A stretch of 64,000 nt of DNA, taken from assembly GCF_964340395.1 (NCBI RefSeq), contig NC_135551.1, positions 18,364,503-18,428,502 on the forward strand, read 5' to 3'. The DNA is from Glandiceps talaboti (taxonomy: Eukaryota; Hemichordata; Enteropneusta; Spengelidae). The position numbers were made by a program, and so were the translations under genes. How positions within the stretch are numbered: the first letter of the stretch is position 1; each line of letters begins with the position of its first letter. The notes beneath the pieces are model-generated. The model was given only the letters and a program-made list of their open reading frames with translations. It made no database searches and had not been told where the DNA came from. Positions 25,301 to 34,787 of this stretch are shown here, piece after piece.

Positions 25301-26098
25301 GTCACCGGTGAGTCGAGTGAGGGCGCCCAGTCATGGGGCGTATCTTACAGACTAAGGGAATGTTTAGTCAGAATTATTTTTGTCGTATTACATTTGTGTT
25401 GTATTGATTTACTGATATGAACTAATTTACTACGATTTTTGGTGGTAATATAGCAAATCGGTAACTTACTCTGTTTTGAACTCTTCTAATAAAATACTAT
25501 ACTAAAAAGAAGCTGTAAAACCCCTGACGTGTGTTTGACCATTTTGGTGGGACTTCCTGCAAATGTTTACTGGAAAAAGTTTGGTGATGAAATAACATTT
25601 ACCCTATTCTCTTTATCGTGACAAGTACAAAGAATGAAACGTATGGATTCTTACAAGATTTCAAAGTTGAATAAATTACAGAGGTACTATTTTATCAAAC
25701 AAAAACATATGTAAGTTGATAACAGTAATCAATACAAGTGTACTAAAAGCAGAAATATACTAAATCCTGGTTGGAATTTTCTCATAACTTGTGGAGTACA
25801 CCTCGTTATTATATTATGGTATTCCTGAACACCTTATAATAAGTGACATTCTACTCTTGCTATCCTCTCTCAATATCTTCTGTAGTTGAAATGGTTGAAT
25901 GAGTACCATCAGAAAGTTCGGGACATAGTCGGGCCAAGATTACAAGAAAAGAATAAAGACGCCTATGACTGGATGATACGTCAAACAGAACCTGTTGAAG
26001 ACCCACTCACCACGGGAGCTGCGAGTTTGATGATGAATGTGGCGTTTCTCTCTGTCGTCACGTTCTTCTCACTTCTCATCAATATGAAACTCATGTAA
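4351..26098 (+). CDS. XPNPEP2: Xaa-Pro aminopeptidase, M24B metallopeptidase, probably GPI-anchored
   Basis: It cleaves the N-terminal residue preceding proline, at the cell surface in the XPNPEP2 family. Exons joined by GT/AG sites with matching phases: 4351-4490, 5398-5508, 8535-8598, 10017-10121, 10819-10926, 11479-11640, 12366-12461, 12834-12915, 13304-13538, 14494-14580, 14957-15069, 16550-16627 or 16728-16805, 18508-18579, 20177-20240, 20709-20778, 21087-21191, 23199-23270 or 23339-23395, 23698-23774, 24914-25012, 25886-26098. These give about 717 residues; human XPNPEP2 has 674. The metal-site residues are present: Asp at 18560 (DSGGQY), Asp at 20193, His at 21158 (GTGHG), Glu at the 23270/23698 junction (DEPGYY) and Glu at 23739 (VRLETV). 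The C-terminus is hydrophobic after TTGAAS, like a GPI signal. The first exon (start codon, most of the signal peptide) was not found; the first seen exon enters mid-codon. One residue is inserted between the two metal Asp residues. Confidence 0.93.
4790..5060 (+). repeat. degenerate tandem repeat in intron
   Basis: Loose repeats of about 36-40 bp around ACCAATCAAATGACAAGGCAA appear six or seven times. It lies in the intron between 4490 and 5398. Confidence 0.55.
5171..5340 (+). repeat. compound microsatellite (TG)n(CATA)n(CAGA)n
   Basis: Successive TG, GTGC, CATA and CAGA runs, ending 57 bp before the exon at 5398. The open frames across it are low-complexity and not coding. Confidence 0.95.
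5650..5745 (+). repeat. copy of a TG/TGTC-bearing dispersed repeat
   Basis: The phrase ACTGAACTGAT, then GGTGCTATAGGCATGG and a TG run, matches 61285-61390, where the run is TGTC. Both copies share the lead-in and differ in the simple repeat, so the microsatellite is part of a dispersed element. Confidence 0.6.
6461..7990. mobile_element. 1.53-kb DNA transposon with about 145-bp TIRs and 9-bp target duplication
   Basis: The ends are TAGACTGTCGACAGTCGCTC and its inverse; the similarity runs about 145 bp inwards on both sides. The 9-mer TCTTTCGCC flanks both ends (6452-6460 and 7991-7999), a clean target duplication. The element sits in the aminopeptidase intron between 5508 and 8535. Inside is a decayed RecQ-helicase-like fragment (6753-6950) but no recognisable transposase, so it looks non-autonomous. 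The 9-bp duplication fits several superfamilies, including Mutator-like, and the family is not assigned. Confidence 0.85.
6753..6950 (+). pseudogene. RecQ-type helicase fragment inside the transposon
   Basis: The frame reads [11 protein letters not shown], then [20 protein letters not shown], which resembles the start and Walker A region of RecQ DNA helicases (usual form PTGSGKS). The P-loop glycine is Asp and the proline is Leu, so it cannot be a normal ATP site. Only about 45 residues match before similarity fades. It may be a captured host piece or the remnant of a helicase carried by the transposon family. Confidence 0.5.
8124..8350. repeat. dispersed repeat, 'GCGATCGCCGTTGAGGGCGC' family
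   Basis: The phrase GATCGCGATCGCCGTTGAGG and downstream text (TTACC, GTGTACAATATTACGAGT, AACAAAACATTT) match 58035-58200 in the same order. A weaker relative lies near 47050-47110. It has no coding potential that can be supported. Confidence 0.5.
8809..9460 (+). mobile_element. dispersed TIR element, family 'AGTCCCCGC', copy B
   Basis: It opens with TAGTCCCCCGCCAGACGAAG and shares the same internal order as copies A and C, including GGCAGCCATTTTGTTTGC and the 'CATGTCCAACGAG' repeats. The right terminus is degraded near 9460. It is in the intron between 8598 and 10017. Confidence 0.65.
9491..9920 (+). repeat. microsatellites (GATA)n and (CATA)n/(CA)n
   Basis: About 95 bp of GATA is followed by more than 250 bp of CATA and CA. 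It ends about 100 bp before the exon at 10017. The long open frames on both strands are low-complexity artefacts. Confidence 0.95.
10175..10290. mobile_element. MITE of the TAGTCTGTAAG family, partial
   Basis: TAGTCTGTAAGGTGTGCTGT and GGGGCGCCCTCACACATCGG match the copy at 2077-2190. The right terminus is not recognisable. It lies in the intron after the exon ending at 10121. Confidence 0.5.
10327..10506 (+). repeat. trinucleotide repeats (GGT)n, (GAC)n, (GAT)n
   Basis: Intronic triplet runs encoding homopolymers in every frame; not coding. Confidence 0.95.
10967..11160 (+). repeat. compound microsatellite (TG)(TGTC)(TATG)
   Basis: It begins about 40 bp after the donor of the exon ending at 10926 and grades from TG to TGTC to TATG. 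Confidence 0.95.
13055..13150 (+). repeat. trinucleotide repeats (GTT)n(GGT)n
   Basis: Intronic triplet run between the exons ending at 12915 and starting at 13304. Confidence 0.95.
15061..15590 (+). repeat. 45-bp minisatellite starting at an exon-intron border
   Basis: About eleven units of roughly 45 bp contain ATTCAGYGTGTATTTTAGTG and TAATACARAACYAATG. The first unit overlaps the last bases of the exon 14957-15069 and its donor (CTAGTGTCATTCAGACA then GTAAGTGTGTATTT). The last unit, near 15555, again reads CTAGTGTCATTCAGACAG. The array therefore appears derived from the exon end and splice donor. Confidence 0.8.
15838..16052 (+). repeat. long (TTC)n / GAA tract in intron
   Basis: More than 200 bp of almost pure TTC with a few TTG, TCC and GTC variants. 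It is intronic, about 500 bp upstream of the first alternative exon pair. GAA/TTC tracts of this length are known to form triplex structures in other genomes. Confidence 0.95.
16195..16440 (+). repeat. dispersed 'TTTGCATAATTAAT' repeat, two units
   Basis: Two units of about 130 bp contain AATTTGCATAATTAAT, GTAATTAGGCTATATCTTAAG and CATAACAAAGCGCATATGTC. The same unit is reiterated at 29455-30425, 38575-38770, 39160-39250 and, inverted, at 41505-41860. Confidence 0.7.
16550..16627 (+). CDS. aminopeptidase alternative exon 12a
   Basis: 78 nt, entering and leaving in phase 2, with acceptor TTTAG and donor GTAAGT. It encodes the stretch before the active site that ends in [10 protein letters not shown]; the His of IHY corresponds to the conserved M24B active-site His. 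A second exon of the same length and phase follows 100 bp downstream. Either exon alone gives the expected family length, so they are read as mutually exclusive. Confidence 0.88.
   Translation, partial: GSTGLRNAKFWLNFSVRCKWRRYSL
16728..16805 (+). CDS. aminopeptidase alternative exon 12b
   Basis: 78 nt, same phases as 12a, acceptor AATGTAG and donor GTAAGT. It differs from 12a at 23 of 78 bases but in only three residues (Asp to Gln near the start, Val to Ile, Lys to Thr at the end). Almost all changes are at third codon positions, so both copies have been held under protein-level constraint. Inclusion of both would stay in frame but duplicate 26 residues. Confidence 0.88.
18787..19491 (+). 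mobile_element. TIR element, family 'AGTCCCCGC', most complete copy C
   Basis: It starts TAGTCCCCGCAGACG and ends TATAGCGGGGACTA, giving short inverted ends GTCCCCGC bounded by TA on both sides, as in Tc1/mariner-type target duplication. The interior has two or three repeats of about 170 bp with GATCCAATATGGCTGCCTGG and no protein. It is in the intron between 18579 and 20177. Confidence 0.7.
20595..20635 (+). repeat. short (CAGA)n(CAGG)n microsatellite
   Basis: CAGA and CAGG tetranucleotide runs in the intron before the exon at 20709. Confidence 0.85.
22199..22327 (+). repeat. trinucleotide repeats (ATC)n(AAC)n
   Basis: Intronic CAT/ATC run passing into ACA; the histidine- and glutamine-rich frames are not coding. 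Confidence 0.95.
23199..23270 (+). CDS. aminopeptidase alternative exon 17a
   Basis: 72 nt, phase 1 to phase 1, acceptor ATTTAG and donor GTAAGG. It joins NVHEG to SDEPGYY and encodes [15 protein letters not shown] then LEYGMFSSD, matching the usual M24B segment between the proton-shuttle His and the metal Glu. It is the version closest to vertebrate aminopeptidase P. Confidence 0.9.
23339..23395 (+). CDS. aminopeptidase alternative exon 17b
   Basis: 57 nt, the same phases as 17a, acceptor GATGTAG and donor GTAGGT, only 68 bp downstream of 17a. It encodes [19 protein letters not shown], which keeps the family marks GP, ISIGY-like, LE and SDE(PGYY) but is five residues shorter. As with 17a, splicing joins NVHEG to DEPGYY in frame. 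The conservation of both ends and phases makes a chance open frame unlikely; expression is not shown. Confidence 0.75.
23830..24225 (+). repeat. minisatellite, about 35-bp units
   Basis: About eleven units built on TTTAGAGGCTATATGTGATG and ACGTACAGT, some with an added GCACGTGG. It starts 55 bp after the donor of the exon ending at 23774. Each GTGATGACGTAC unit contains the TGACGT core of a CRE/ATF site and some contain CACGTG, but no regulatory role is shown. Confidence 0.85.
25250..25354. mobile_element. 105-bp palindromic MITE, TAGTCTGTAAG family
   Basis: Ends TAGACTGTAATATACG and CGTATCTTACAGACTA are inverted repeats; the centre has CCGCCCTCACTGG against GTGAGGGCG. It is intronic, between 25012 and 25886, and also present (shortened) in the right arm at 34693-34774, so it predates the duplication. 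Confidence 0.7.
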
Positions 26099-26316
26099 AC
26101 ACACAGTTTGATATTAAAGAACTCTTTCTTCGTAGCTATAGCATAGACAGTGTTAGACTATAGACCATACACGGGTCTATGGTTAGACAGCGTCCCACAA
26201 CTAATTGCTTTATTTGCATTATCTAGTTCCAGTGTGAATATACCATAACTACATACTAATGGTCAGGGAATAATTATGTGATACCAATGAACTTTCATTT
26301 TAGTCCTTACACAACG

Positions 26317-26322
26317 AATAAA
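26317..26322 (+). promoter_or_regulatory. candidate poly(A) signal of the aminopeptidase gene
   Basis: AATAAA 219 nt after the stop codon. The same hexamer is kept in the right arm at 33740-33745 (minus strand). Other AATAAA motifs lie further downstream near 27740. Confidence 0.45.
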
Positions 26323-27589
26323 ACAATATAAATCACATGATCAATACGTCGCATGGATCACGTGATCAATGGCGTCATATGACTGCGTGCCAAAATAATT
26401 CACAAGATTTTTACAAAATATCGAGATTGTTTATATAGTTGTTCCTACTTTTATGATTTCTCCCTACATACTTCACGAGTTTTGCTAAAATTATGTTCCA
26501 ATTACTTCAGCATGTTTAAGGTAGATACATCGCCGGGGGCGTCCTTACCACCCCTTCCCAGTTTGTGGAAAGGAATGAGAAGAGCGCCCACAGCGACTGA
26601 ACTTTCAGACTAGTGTAGGGTCACATGTCAAGGATGGGAGAAACGCTGTATTCCAGTATGAACGCTGTGCAGCAACTGCTGTAAAACCTCGGGCCTTTTT
26701 ACGGCATCGTTGCAGACAAACCGGGAAGAGGTACTATTTTTTCATTGCATCAGCAGAACACGATTCTCAAGCTAACAAGAATGGACAAGGCTTTCTGTTT
26801 AGAAAAACTTATGTCGAGTTGATATTCATGCCAAACATCGTGTATTCTAGTGTCGCGCCGGTCATTGAGGTGGAGATTTAGAATACTGATATTAAAGTTG
26901 GGCTGTGCTACATGTATTTCCTGAAAACGTGTTCAAGCTTAAGTGTTCACTTATTCGACCATTAAATTGTTATGATAAAGTTCACAAATCACCACCACTA
27001 TTATTATCATTTAATTTCCCAAGATTGTATATCTGCCACGGCTTCCGTCATTAGACAGGAAACACTCGTACTGAAAGGTTTGATGGTTTTTGAGTAGCCG
27101 TGTCGTAGTGAAAAGTCCCTAATGCAATCCATATATTTTTTATTAAATGCGGGGGGGGGGGGGGGGATAGTGATTAATAGTAGATTGCAGTAACATAGTT
27201 GCAGAATGTACTCTCAGTAAAACATCAAAATTATCATTATATTTGTGTGTTTTAATGATGAAAAGGAATCTATTATATGGTTTTACATATGAAACCAGAA
27301 TCTTTCCAAGTTTGTATTTTTTTGGACCTACAGATTCAACCTTACAGCTTTGTAGATTTGACGATAAGAATCATAATATATACCAATGTACTAGTATTTA
27401 AGCTTAACTAGCCTAGTATTATTAGCATTCCCTTGGGGTTTTTTATCGGGGAAGAAGGGTGGGGAGAGGGTCACATGCAAAGGATATTACGTTCTCAAGT
27501 GACACACATGATGTCAACAGCCTCGTTTTGAATATGGCCAAAATATGACATGGCGTCTTTACGTTGTGACAGTCCTCATGATGGCATTT

Positions 27590-27890
27590 TTATTTGCCAG
27601 ACAGGGACGTAGTTTTACAAACTAAACGATAATTTCTGTTGTACCTTCAAAAAACGTAACTTGATTTTCTTGGTAATGATCAAAGTTAAACTGTTCTTAT
27701 CTCTTGTTTTCACTTTTCTATTGTGGTATGAGGTCTTGTGTAATAAAGTATACACACATTTAGCAATATATTGTCTTTGTCTTCATTTTAGGTACTAGTG
27801 TTTCCTTGTTGTATTAATATGAGGACGGACAGGAAGAAGAACATGCAATTTTTCGATAATTTGAAATGCTATTGTGAACAGTGGTAAAAC
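27590..27890 (+). repeat. dispersed repeat present in both arms and at 48475
   Basis: The sequence with ACTAAACGATAATTTCTGTT, AAAGTTAAACTGTTCTTATC and CATGCAATTTTTCGATAATT recurs inverted at 32262-32560 (right arm) and, more diverged, at 48475-48725. The third copy shows that it is a dispersed family and not only part of the palindrome. Confidence 0.75.
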
Positions 27891-28256
27891 TAGACTCTCT
27901 CACAGTCCTCGGAACTTCGCTTTACTAAAATCGACGCTAAATGAATTATTTTGTATGTACCGATACCATCGACATAACGTACTCCATCGTACTCGAACAA
28001 CCTTGTACTGTGCGCCCTCATCGACCACATAGAGATATATGTTCGCTGACGTGTGACTGCGACGCTCCGTATTTTCGCGATAACACGGAGCGTCGCAGTC
28101 ACACGTCAACGAATGGTTATCTCTATCATGGTCGATGAGGGCGCACAGTACAAGGATATTCGAGTACAGTTAATTAGCTGGCATCGGTACATACAAAATA
28201 ATTTGTTTAGCTTTAATTTTAGTAAAGCGAAGCTCCGAGGGCTGTAAGAGAGTCTA
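27891..28256. mobile_element. 366-bp foldback MITE with 9-bp target duplication, left arm only
   Basis: Inverted ends TAGACTCTCTCACAGTCCTC and its inverse fold onto each other for most of the length. The 9-mer TGGTAAAAC stands at 27882-27890 and again at 28257-28265. The right arm has the uninterrupted site (GTTTTACCA, 32250-32258), so insertion and empty site are both visible. The terminal TAGACT and 9-bp duplication are shared with the 1.53-kb element at 6461-7990. Confidence 0.92.
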
Positions 28257-28849
28257 TGGTAAAACTTACTTCAATGAGGCGATTGTATTCATAGCCTTTT
28301 AGCCCGTAACCTTCATCTTTATGTGTTTTATCCCCCAACGGACGCACAGTCAGGAGGTATATCATATTGACGATCTATTTGGAAGTGTGTCGGGGTCGGG
28401 GTCAACCATAGGGTCTATGGGTCAACCGACACTTTTGTAAGTGATTTTGTTACATAAATCCAACGTTTGAAAGTACGACCTTTGTATATCATGAATAACG
28501 TTGGTTTGTCATAATTTACCAATTTGATTGCATATTGCGTCATCCTATGTTTTCCAAGCCTGTATTTTTCTGTGTGGATAAATACCTTGTTAGAATGAGG
28601 ATTAGGACAAGTCCCATTTGAAATGAGGATTAACAACCAGTTTTGACTAACAATAAAAAAGTTACATTTTACCTAAAACAGACGAAAAGCCTACAGGCCT
28701 GGTAATATAACATTGGAATATCACAGCAATAATAAAATCCAAGAAAGAGGTAGTTGACCATGTACATGTGCACAGAAACTATCATTTCAAAATCCTCAAA
28801 TGAAGTGTTCAATGTCTTGTATACATGTATGCATCCCTGTTTAGGTGTG

Positions 28850-28885
28850 TATGTGTGTGTGTGTGTGTGTGTGTTTGTGTTTGTT
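28850..28885 (+). repeat. (TG)n microsatellite
   Basis: Short TG run in the left arm; its right-arm counterpart at 31598-31660 is a longer CA run followed by CATA, so it differs in length between the arms. Confidence 0.85.
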
Positions 28886-29329
28886 AAATCATTAAGTAAC
28901 AATAGAAATATTGTAATGCTGTCAAATACGTTAGTGCATGCGTTAGCTATCTGAAACTCATAGCACTGTCAAACTACAAATTCTGTGATATTTCATCTGT
29001 TTAGCAATGTGTGTGTTAGTTTTATTTGCTTGTCCATCAGGTACATTAAGTATATGTTTTAATGCATGAATGATCTATCTGAAAATTTGTAGTGTTTGAT
29101 GGTTTCAACCGTCTGCCGGCAAAACAAGCTGTGAGGATGTCACAAAACAAGTATGTACATTACAACGATATTAGTCCTTGTTAGCTCAGTAGATACAACT
29201 TGTGTATATGACTGTGTTTTACATATTTGATTCAATACAATTTTTAGTAAATAAAGAGAAGTGTTTTGTTGTTATTGTGAAACTCGTACCAGCCCAAATT
29301 TGTATTCATTATCTACATGTACGGTCCAT

Positions 29330-29460
29330 GGACATTGATTAGTTCCTACGAACTATTTCCATGGCCCTCACCAGAAATGTTCTATCCGTTGCTTTCAGAG
29401 TTTGTGTATATATTTTTCTCTTCTGGTGGAATAAATTTCAATAAGTTCAATAAGTAAGTT
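29330..29460 (+). mobile_element. 3' tail of a LINE-like element
   Basis: The segment CACCAGAAATGTTCTATCCG ... TTCTGGTGGAATAAATTTC followed by AATAAGTTC repeats matches 39995-40130, where the tail is a clean (TTCAA)n run. Short terminal microsatellite tails of this kind are typical of some non-LTR retrotransposons. Only the last 100-130 bp is present and no coding part is seen. Confidence 0.45.
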
Positions 29461-30425
29461 CAATAACAAAGCGCATATGTCATATAAAGTTTATTGATGT
29501 ATCTTATAGTTTTAATGAATAATTTGCATGATTAATGATTTGAGGTAATCAGGCTAATTCTTAAGAATGCACTCTTCAAATTCCACAACATTTAGTGCAT
29601 ACCTCAACTACATGTATAACAAAATACACATGTTCTAAAATGCTAGTTGGCGTAGTTTTTAGTTTTAATGAGTAATTTGCATAATTAATGATTTTCAGTA
29701 ACTAAGCCATATCTAAAGAAAGCACACTTCAACATTTGGTACATACACCAACCATAATAAGCACACGTGTCGTGCAAAGCCTGTTGGCATTGTATAGAGC
29801 TTCAATTAGTAATTTGCATGATTAGTTATATATATTTGGTAATTAAACCATATCTATAGAATGCAAGCTCCACATTTCATATAATTTGGCACACATATCC
29901 TATACAGCCTGTGGGCATAACTAATGATTTTCAGTAATTAAGCTATATCTTAAGATTACACTATTCAAATTCCAGATAATTTGGCACATACATCAACCAT
30001 GACAAAGCACACATATCCTACAAAGCCTGTTAGTATAGTTCTTAGTTTAATGAGTTATTTGCATAATTAATGATTTTTAGTAGATAGGCTATATCTTAAG
30101 AAAGAAAACTTCACATTTAATTTAACATGGTACATACATCAACACTAACAAATCACATGTGTTTGATGTAGTTTCTTACGTAGTTTGTCATCGTGATGTG
30201 TATTTTTCATAAACAATCATTGTTGGTAATTAGGCAATATCATTAAAATGCAAGTTTTAAGTTTCAGATAATTTAGTATACACATTGATGATAAAGAAAT
30301 GCATGTCATGATGTGTCCTTAAAAGCTTGTTGATGTACTTTAAAATCGTAATGGTTAATTTGCATAATTAATGATTTTTCGATAATTGGGCAATATGGTA
30401 ACTATGCAAGCTCCAAATTTCATAC
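29455..30425 (+). repeat. array of about seven 'TTTGCATAATTAAT' units
   Basis: Units of 120-145 bp share AATTTGCATAATTAATGATT, TTAGGCTATATCTTAAG, a 'TTCAAATTC' phrase and 'CATCAACCATAACAAAGCAC'. Divergence among units is high, so the array is old. Confidence 0.75.
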
Positions 30426-31593
30426 AGTTTCATGTAAGTAATTTTCCAATTAAGCGGTATATCATGTATAATACCTATAGCTCAGAATTTTGCATTCTAA
30501 CAATGTGTGTAAAACCAAATATCTATGGTTTTGCCCTTGCATTCAGTTTAAATCTGGTAGTTCTCATCCTACAAAAACGATTATACTTGTAATGAATCTG
30601 TTTGTACCTCTAAATATAAATAATTCTATTAAAAATGTCGTCAAATTGAGAAAAAGAAGGATTTCGCTTTAGTAGGTGCGTGTAGTCGGGAGTCAGAATA
30701 TAAGAATGGTCCAGTTGAACACATTCTATAGCTTGGTTGGATGTTGCCCATCGTCAACCTTTTTCCGTCTTGCATGTTTTAAAACGATCGCTGTTTTTAC
30801 GAGCCGACGACATTTTGAAGAATGTAATACAAAATCTCTATGGCAAAAAAGCATATTAACGTAAAACGGTGTGAACTGCGCAACCGTATACGCAGGTGCG
30901 TTTTTAAAAATACCTATCGCTACTCCTTAATGCATCACTAAAATACATCCATATCTATAGTTGGCAAAGCAGCTTGCTTGCTGTACTTATGCTGTTTTGT
31001 AGTCCATCCTAGATTATGCTCAAAGTGCCACCACAGACAATAGTCGTATACAGATATGCACGACTTTCGGTGACCAAAGTGACAATAATTTGTCGTGCAA
31101 GGTATTGGTGTCGTTGAATAATTCTTTTTTACAAGCAGTAAGTACAATTTCGATTAGTTTTGTATTTCAGCCAGATTTTCTAGGGAGTTTGAGTTGAAAA
31201 AAGTTTAGAGTTCAACCATGGAGTGCTATTTGTTTTTGACAAGTACATTTACAGATGGTAGGAATTAAACTTGTAAAACACAGTCATATACACAAGTTGT
31301 ATCTACTGAGCTAACAAGGACTAATATCATTGTAATGTACTTTAGCCGACAGACGGTTGAAACCATCAAACACTACAATTTTTCGTATAGTTCATTCATG
31401 CCCTAAAATATATACTTAATGTATCTGATGGACGAGCAAATAAAATTAACACACACATTGCTAAACAGATGAATTATCACAACATTTTTAGTTTGAGAGG
31501 GCTATGAGTTTTAAATAGCTAACGCACGCACTAACGTATTTGACAGCATTACAATATTTCCATTGTTACTTAATGATTTAACAAACACAAACA

Positions 31594-31643
<50 letters not shown>

Positions 31644-34600
31644 TACATACATACATACACACCTAAACAGGGATGCATACATGTATACACAAGACATTGA
31701 ACACTTCATTTGAGGATTTTGAAATGATAGTTTCTGTGCACATGTACATGATCAACTACCTCTTTCTTGGATTTGATTATTGCTGTGATATTCCAATGTT
31801 ATATTACCAGGCCTGTAGGCTTTTCGTCTGTTTTAGGTAAAATGTAACTTTTTTATTGTTAGTCAAAACTGGTTGTTAATCCTCATTTCAAATGGGACTT
31901 GTCCTAATCCTCATTCTAACAAGGTATTTATCCACACAGAAAAATACAGGCTTGGAAAACATAGGATGACGCAATATGCAATCAAATTGGTAAATTATGA
32001 CAAACCAACGTTATTCATGATATACAAAGGTCGTACTTTCAAACGTTGGATTTATGTAACAAAATCACTTACAAAAGTGTCGGTTGACCCATAGACCCTA
32101 TGGTTGACCCCGACCCCGACCCCGACACACTTCCAAATAGATCGTCAATATGATATACCTCCTGACTGTGCGCCCGTTGGGGGCTAAAACACATAAAGAT
32201 GAAGGTTACGGGCTAAAAGGCTATGAATACACTCGCCTCATTGAAGTAAGTTTTACCACTGTTTACAATAGCATTTCAAATTATCGAAAAATTGCATGTT
32301 CTTCTCCCTGCCCGTCCTCATATTAATACAACAAGGAAACACTAGTACCTAAAATGAAGACAAAGACAATATATTGCTAAATGTGTGTATACTTTATTAC
32401 ACAAGACCTCATACCACAATAGAAAAGTGAAAACAAGAGATAAGAACAGTTTAACTTTGATCATTACCAAGAAAATCAAGTTACGTTTTTTGAAGGTACA
32501 ACAGAAATTATCGTTTAGTTTGTAAAACTACGTCCCTGTCTGGCAAATAAAAATGCCATCATGAGGACTGTCACAACGTAAAGACGCCATGCCATATTTT
32601 GGCCATATTCAAAACGAGGCTGTTGACATCATGTGTGTCACTTGAGAACGTAATATCCTTTGCATGTGACCCTCTCCCCACCCTTCTTCCCCGATAAAAA
32701 ACCCCAAGGGAATGCTAATAATACTAGGCTAGCTAAGCTTAAATACTAGTACATTGGTATATATTATGATTCTTATCGTCAAATCAACACAGCTGTAAGG
32801 TTGAATCTGTAGGTCCAAAAAATACAAACTTGGAAAGATTCTGGTTTCATATGTAAAACCACATTCTACAACTATGTTACTGCAATCTACTATTAATCAC
32901 TATGCCCTAACCCCCCCCCCCCCCAATTTAATAAAAAATATATGGATTGCATTAGGGACTTTTCACTACGACACGGCTACTCAAAAACCATCAAAACTTT
33001 CAGTACGAGTGTTTCCTGTCTAATGACGGAAGCCGTGGCAGATATACAATCTTGGGAAATTAAATGATAATAATAGTGGTGGTGATTTGTGAACTTTATC
33101 ATAACAATTTAATGGTCGAATAAGTTGAACACATAAGCTTGAACACGTTTTCAGCACAACCCAACTTTAAAATCAGTATTCTGAATCTCCACCTCAATGA
33201 CCGGCGCGACACTAGAATACACGATGTTTGGCATAAATATCAACTCGACATAAGTTTTTCTTAACAGAAAGCCTTGTCCATTCTTGTTAGCTTTACAATC
33301 GTGTTCTGCTGATGCAACGAAAAAATTATACCTCTTCCCGGTTTGTCTACAACGGTGCCGTAAAAAGGCCCGAGGTTTTACAGCAGTTGCTGTACAGCGT
33401 TCATACTGGAATACAGCGTTTCTACCATCCTTGACATGTGACCCTACACCAGCCTGAAAGTTCAGTCGCTGTGGGCGCTCTTCTCATTCCTTTCCACAAA
33501 CTGGGAAGGGGTGGTAAGGACGCCCCCGGCGATGTATCTACCTTAAACATGCTGAAGTAATTGGAACATAATTTTAGCAAAACTCGTGAAGTATGTAGGG
33601 AGAAATCATAAAAGTAGGAACAAATATATAAACAATCTTGATATTTTGTAAAAATGTTGTGAATTATTTTGGCACGCAGTCATATGACGCCATTGATCAC
33701 GTGATCCATGTGACGTATTGATCATGTGATTTATATTGTTTTATTCGTTGTGTAAGGACTAAAATGAAAGTTTATTGGTATCACATAATTATTCCCTGAC
33801 CATTAGTATGTAGTTCTTGTATATTCACACTGGAAGTAGATAATGCAAATAAAGCAATTAGTTGTGGGACGCTGTCTAACCATAGACCCGTGTATGGTCT
33901 ATAGTCTAACACTGTCTATGCTATAGCTACGAAGAAAGAGTTCTTTAATATCAAACTGTGTGTTTACATGACTTTCATATTGACGAGCAGTGAGAAGAAC
34001 GTGACGACAGAAAGAAACGCCACATTTATCATCAAACTCGCAGCTCCCGTGGTGAGTGGGTCTTCAACAGGTTCTGTTTGACGTATCATCCAGTCATATG
34101 CGTCTTTATTCTTTTCTTGTAATCTTGGCCCGACTATATCCCGAACTTTCTGATGATACTCATTCAACCATTTCAACTACAGAAGATATTGAGAGAGGAT
34201 AGCAAGAGTAGAATGTCACTTATTATAAGGTGTTCAGGAATACCATAATATGATAACGAGGTGTACTCCACAAGTTATGAGAAAATTCCAACCAGGATTT
34301 AGTATATTTCTGCTTTTAGTACACTTGTATTGATTACTGTTATCAACTTACATATGATTTTGGGTGATAAAATATTACCTCTGTAATTTATTCAACTTTG
34401 AAATCTTGTAAGAATCCATACGTTTCACTCTTTGTACTTGTCACGATAAAGAGAATAGGGTAAATGTTATTTCATCAACAAACTTTTTCCAGTAAACATT
34501 TGCAGGAAGTCCTCACCAAACTGACCAAGCACATGTCAAGGTTTTTACAGCTTCTTTTTAGTATAGTATTTTATTAGAAGAGTTCAAAACTGAGTAAGTT

Positions 34601-34692
34601 ACCGATTTGCTATATTAGCACCAAAAATCGTATGTAGTAAATTAGTTCATATCAGTAAATCAATACAACACAAATGTAATACGACAAAAACA

Positions 34693-34774
34693 ACGGGGCG
34701 CCCTCACTCGACTCATCGGTGACACCTTTCACAGGCCAGTGAGGGCGGAATGACACAACGTATATTACAGTCTA
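34693..34774. mobile_element. shortened MITE, TAGTCTGTAAG family, right arm
   Basis: Counterpart of 25250-25354. The inverted end ATTACAGTCTA is kept while the opposite end and adjoining bases are missing. Confidence 0.6.
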
Positions 34775-34787
34775 CCCTTTCCTTTAA

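Larger units (their letters stand above)
24441..29224 (+). repeat. left arm of a large inverted duplication
   Basis: This stretch is repeated in inverse orientation at 31273-36197. Long blocks are nearly identical (for example 28400-28660 against 31850-32110 without a visible change) while others contain indels. It covers the last two aminopeptidase exons and about 3 kb of 3' flank. Homology stops abruptly at 24441 and 29224. Confidence 0.95.
29225..31272. other. 2.0-kb spacer of the inverted duplication
   Basis: Single-copy junction region between the arms. It contains a LINE-like 3' tail (about 29330-29460), an array of TTTGCATAATTAAT units (29455-30425) and about 850 bp in which no gene or repeat was recognised. 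Confidence 0.8.

Noticed and set aside
28415-28636. 73-residue frame identical in both palindrome arms (also 31873-32094)
   Set aside because: Identity is explained by the duplication itself. No start context, intron borders or homology supports a gene.
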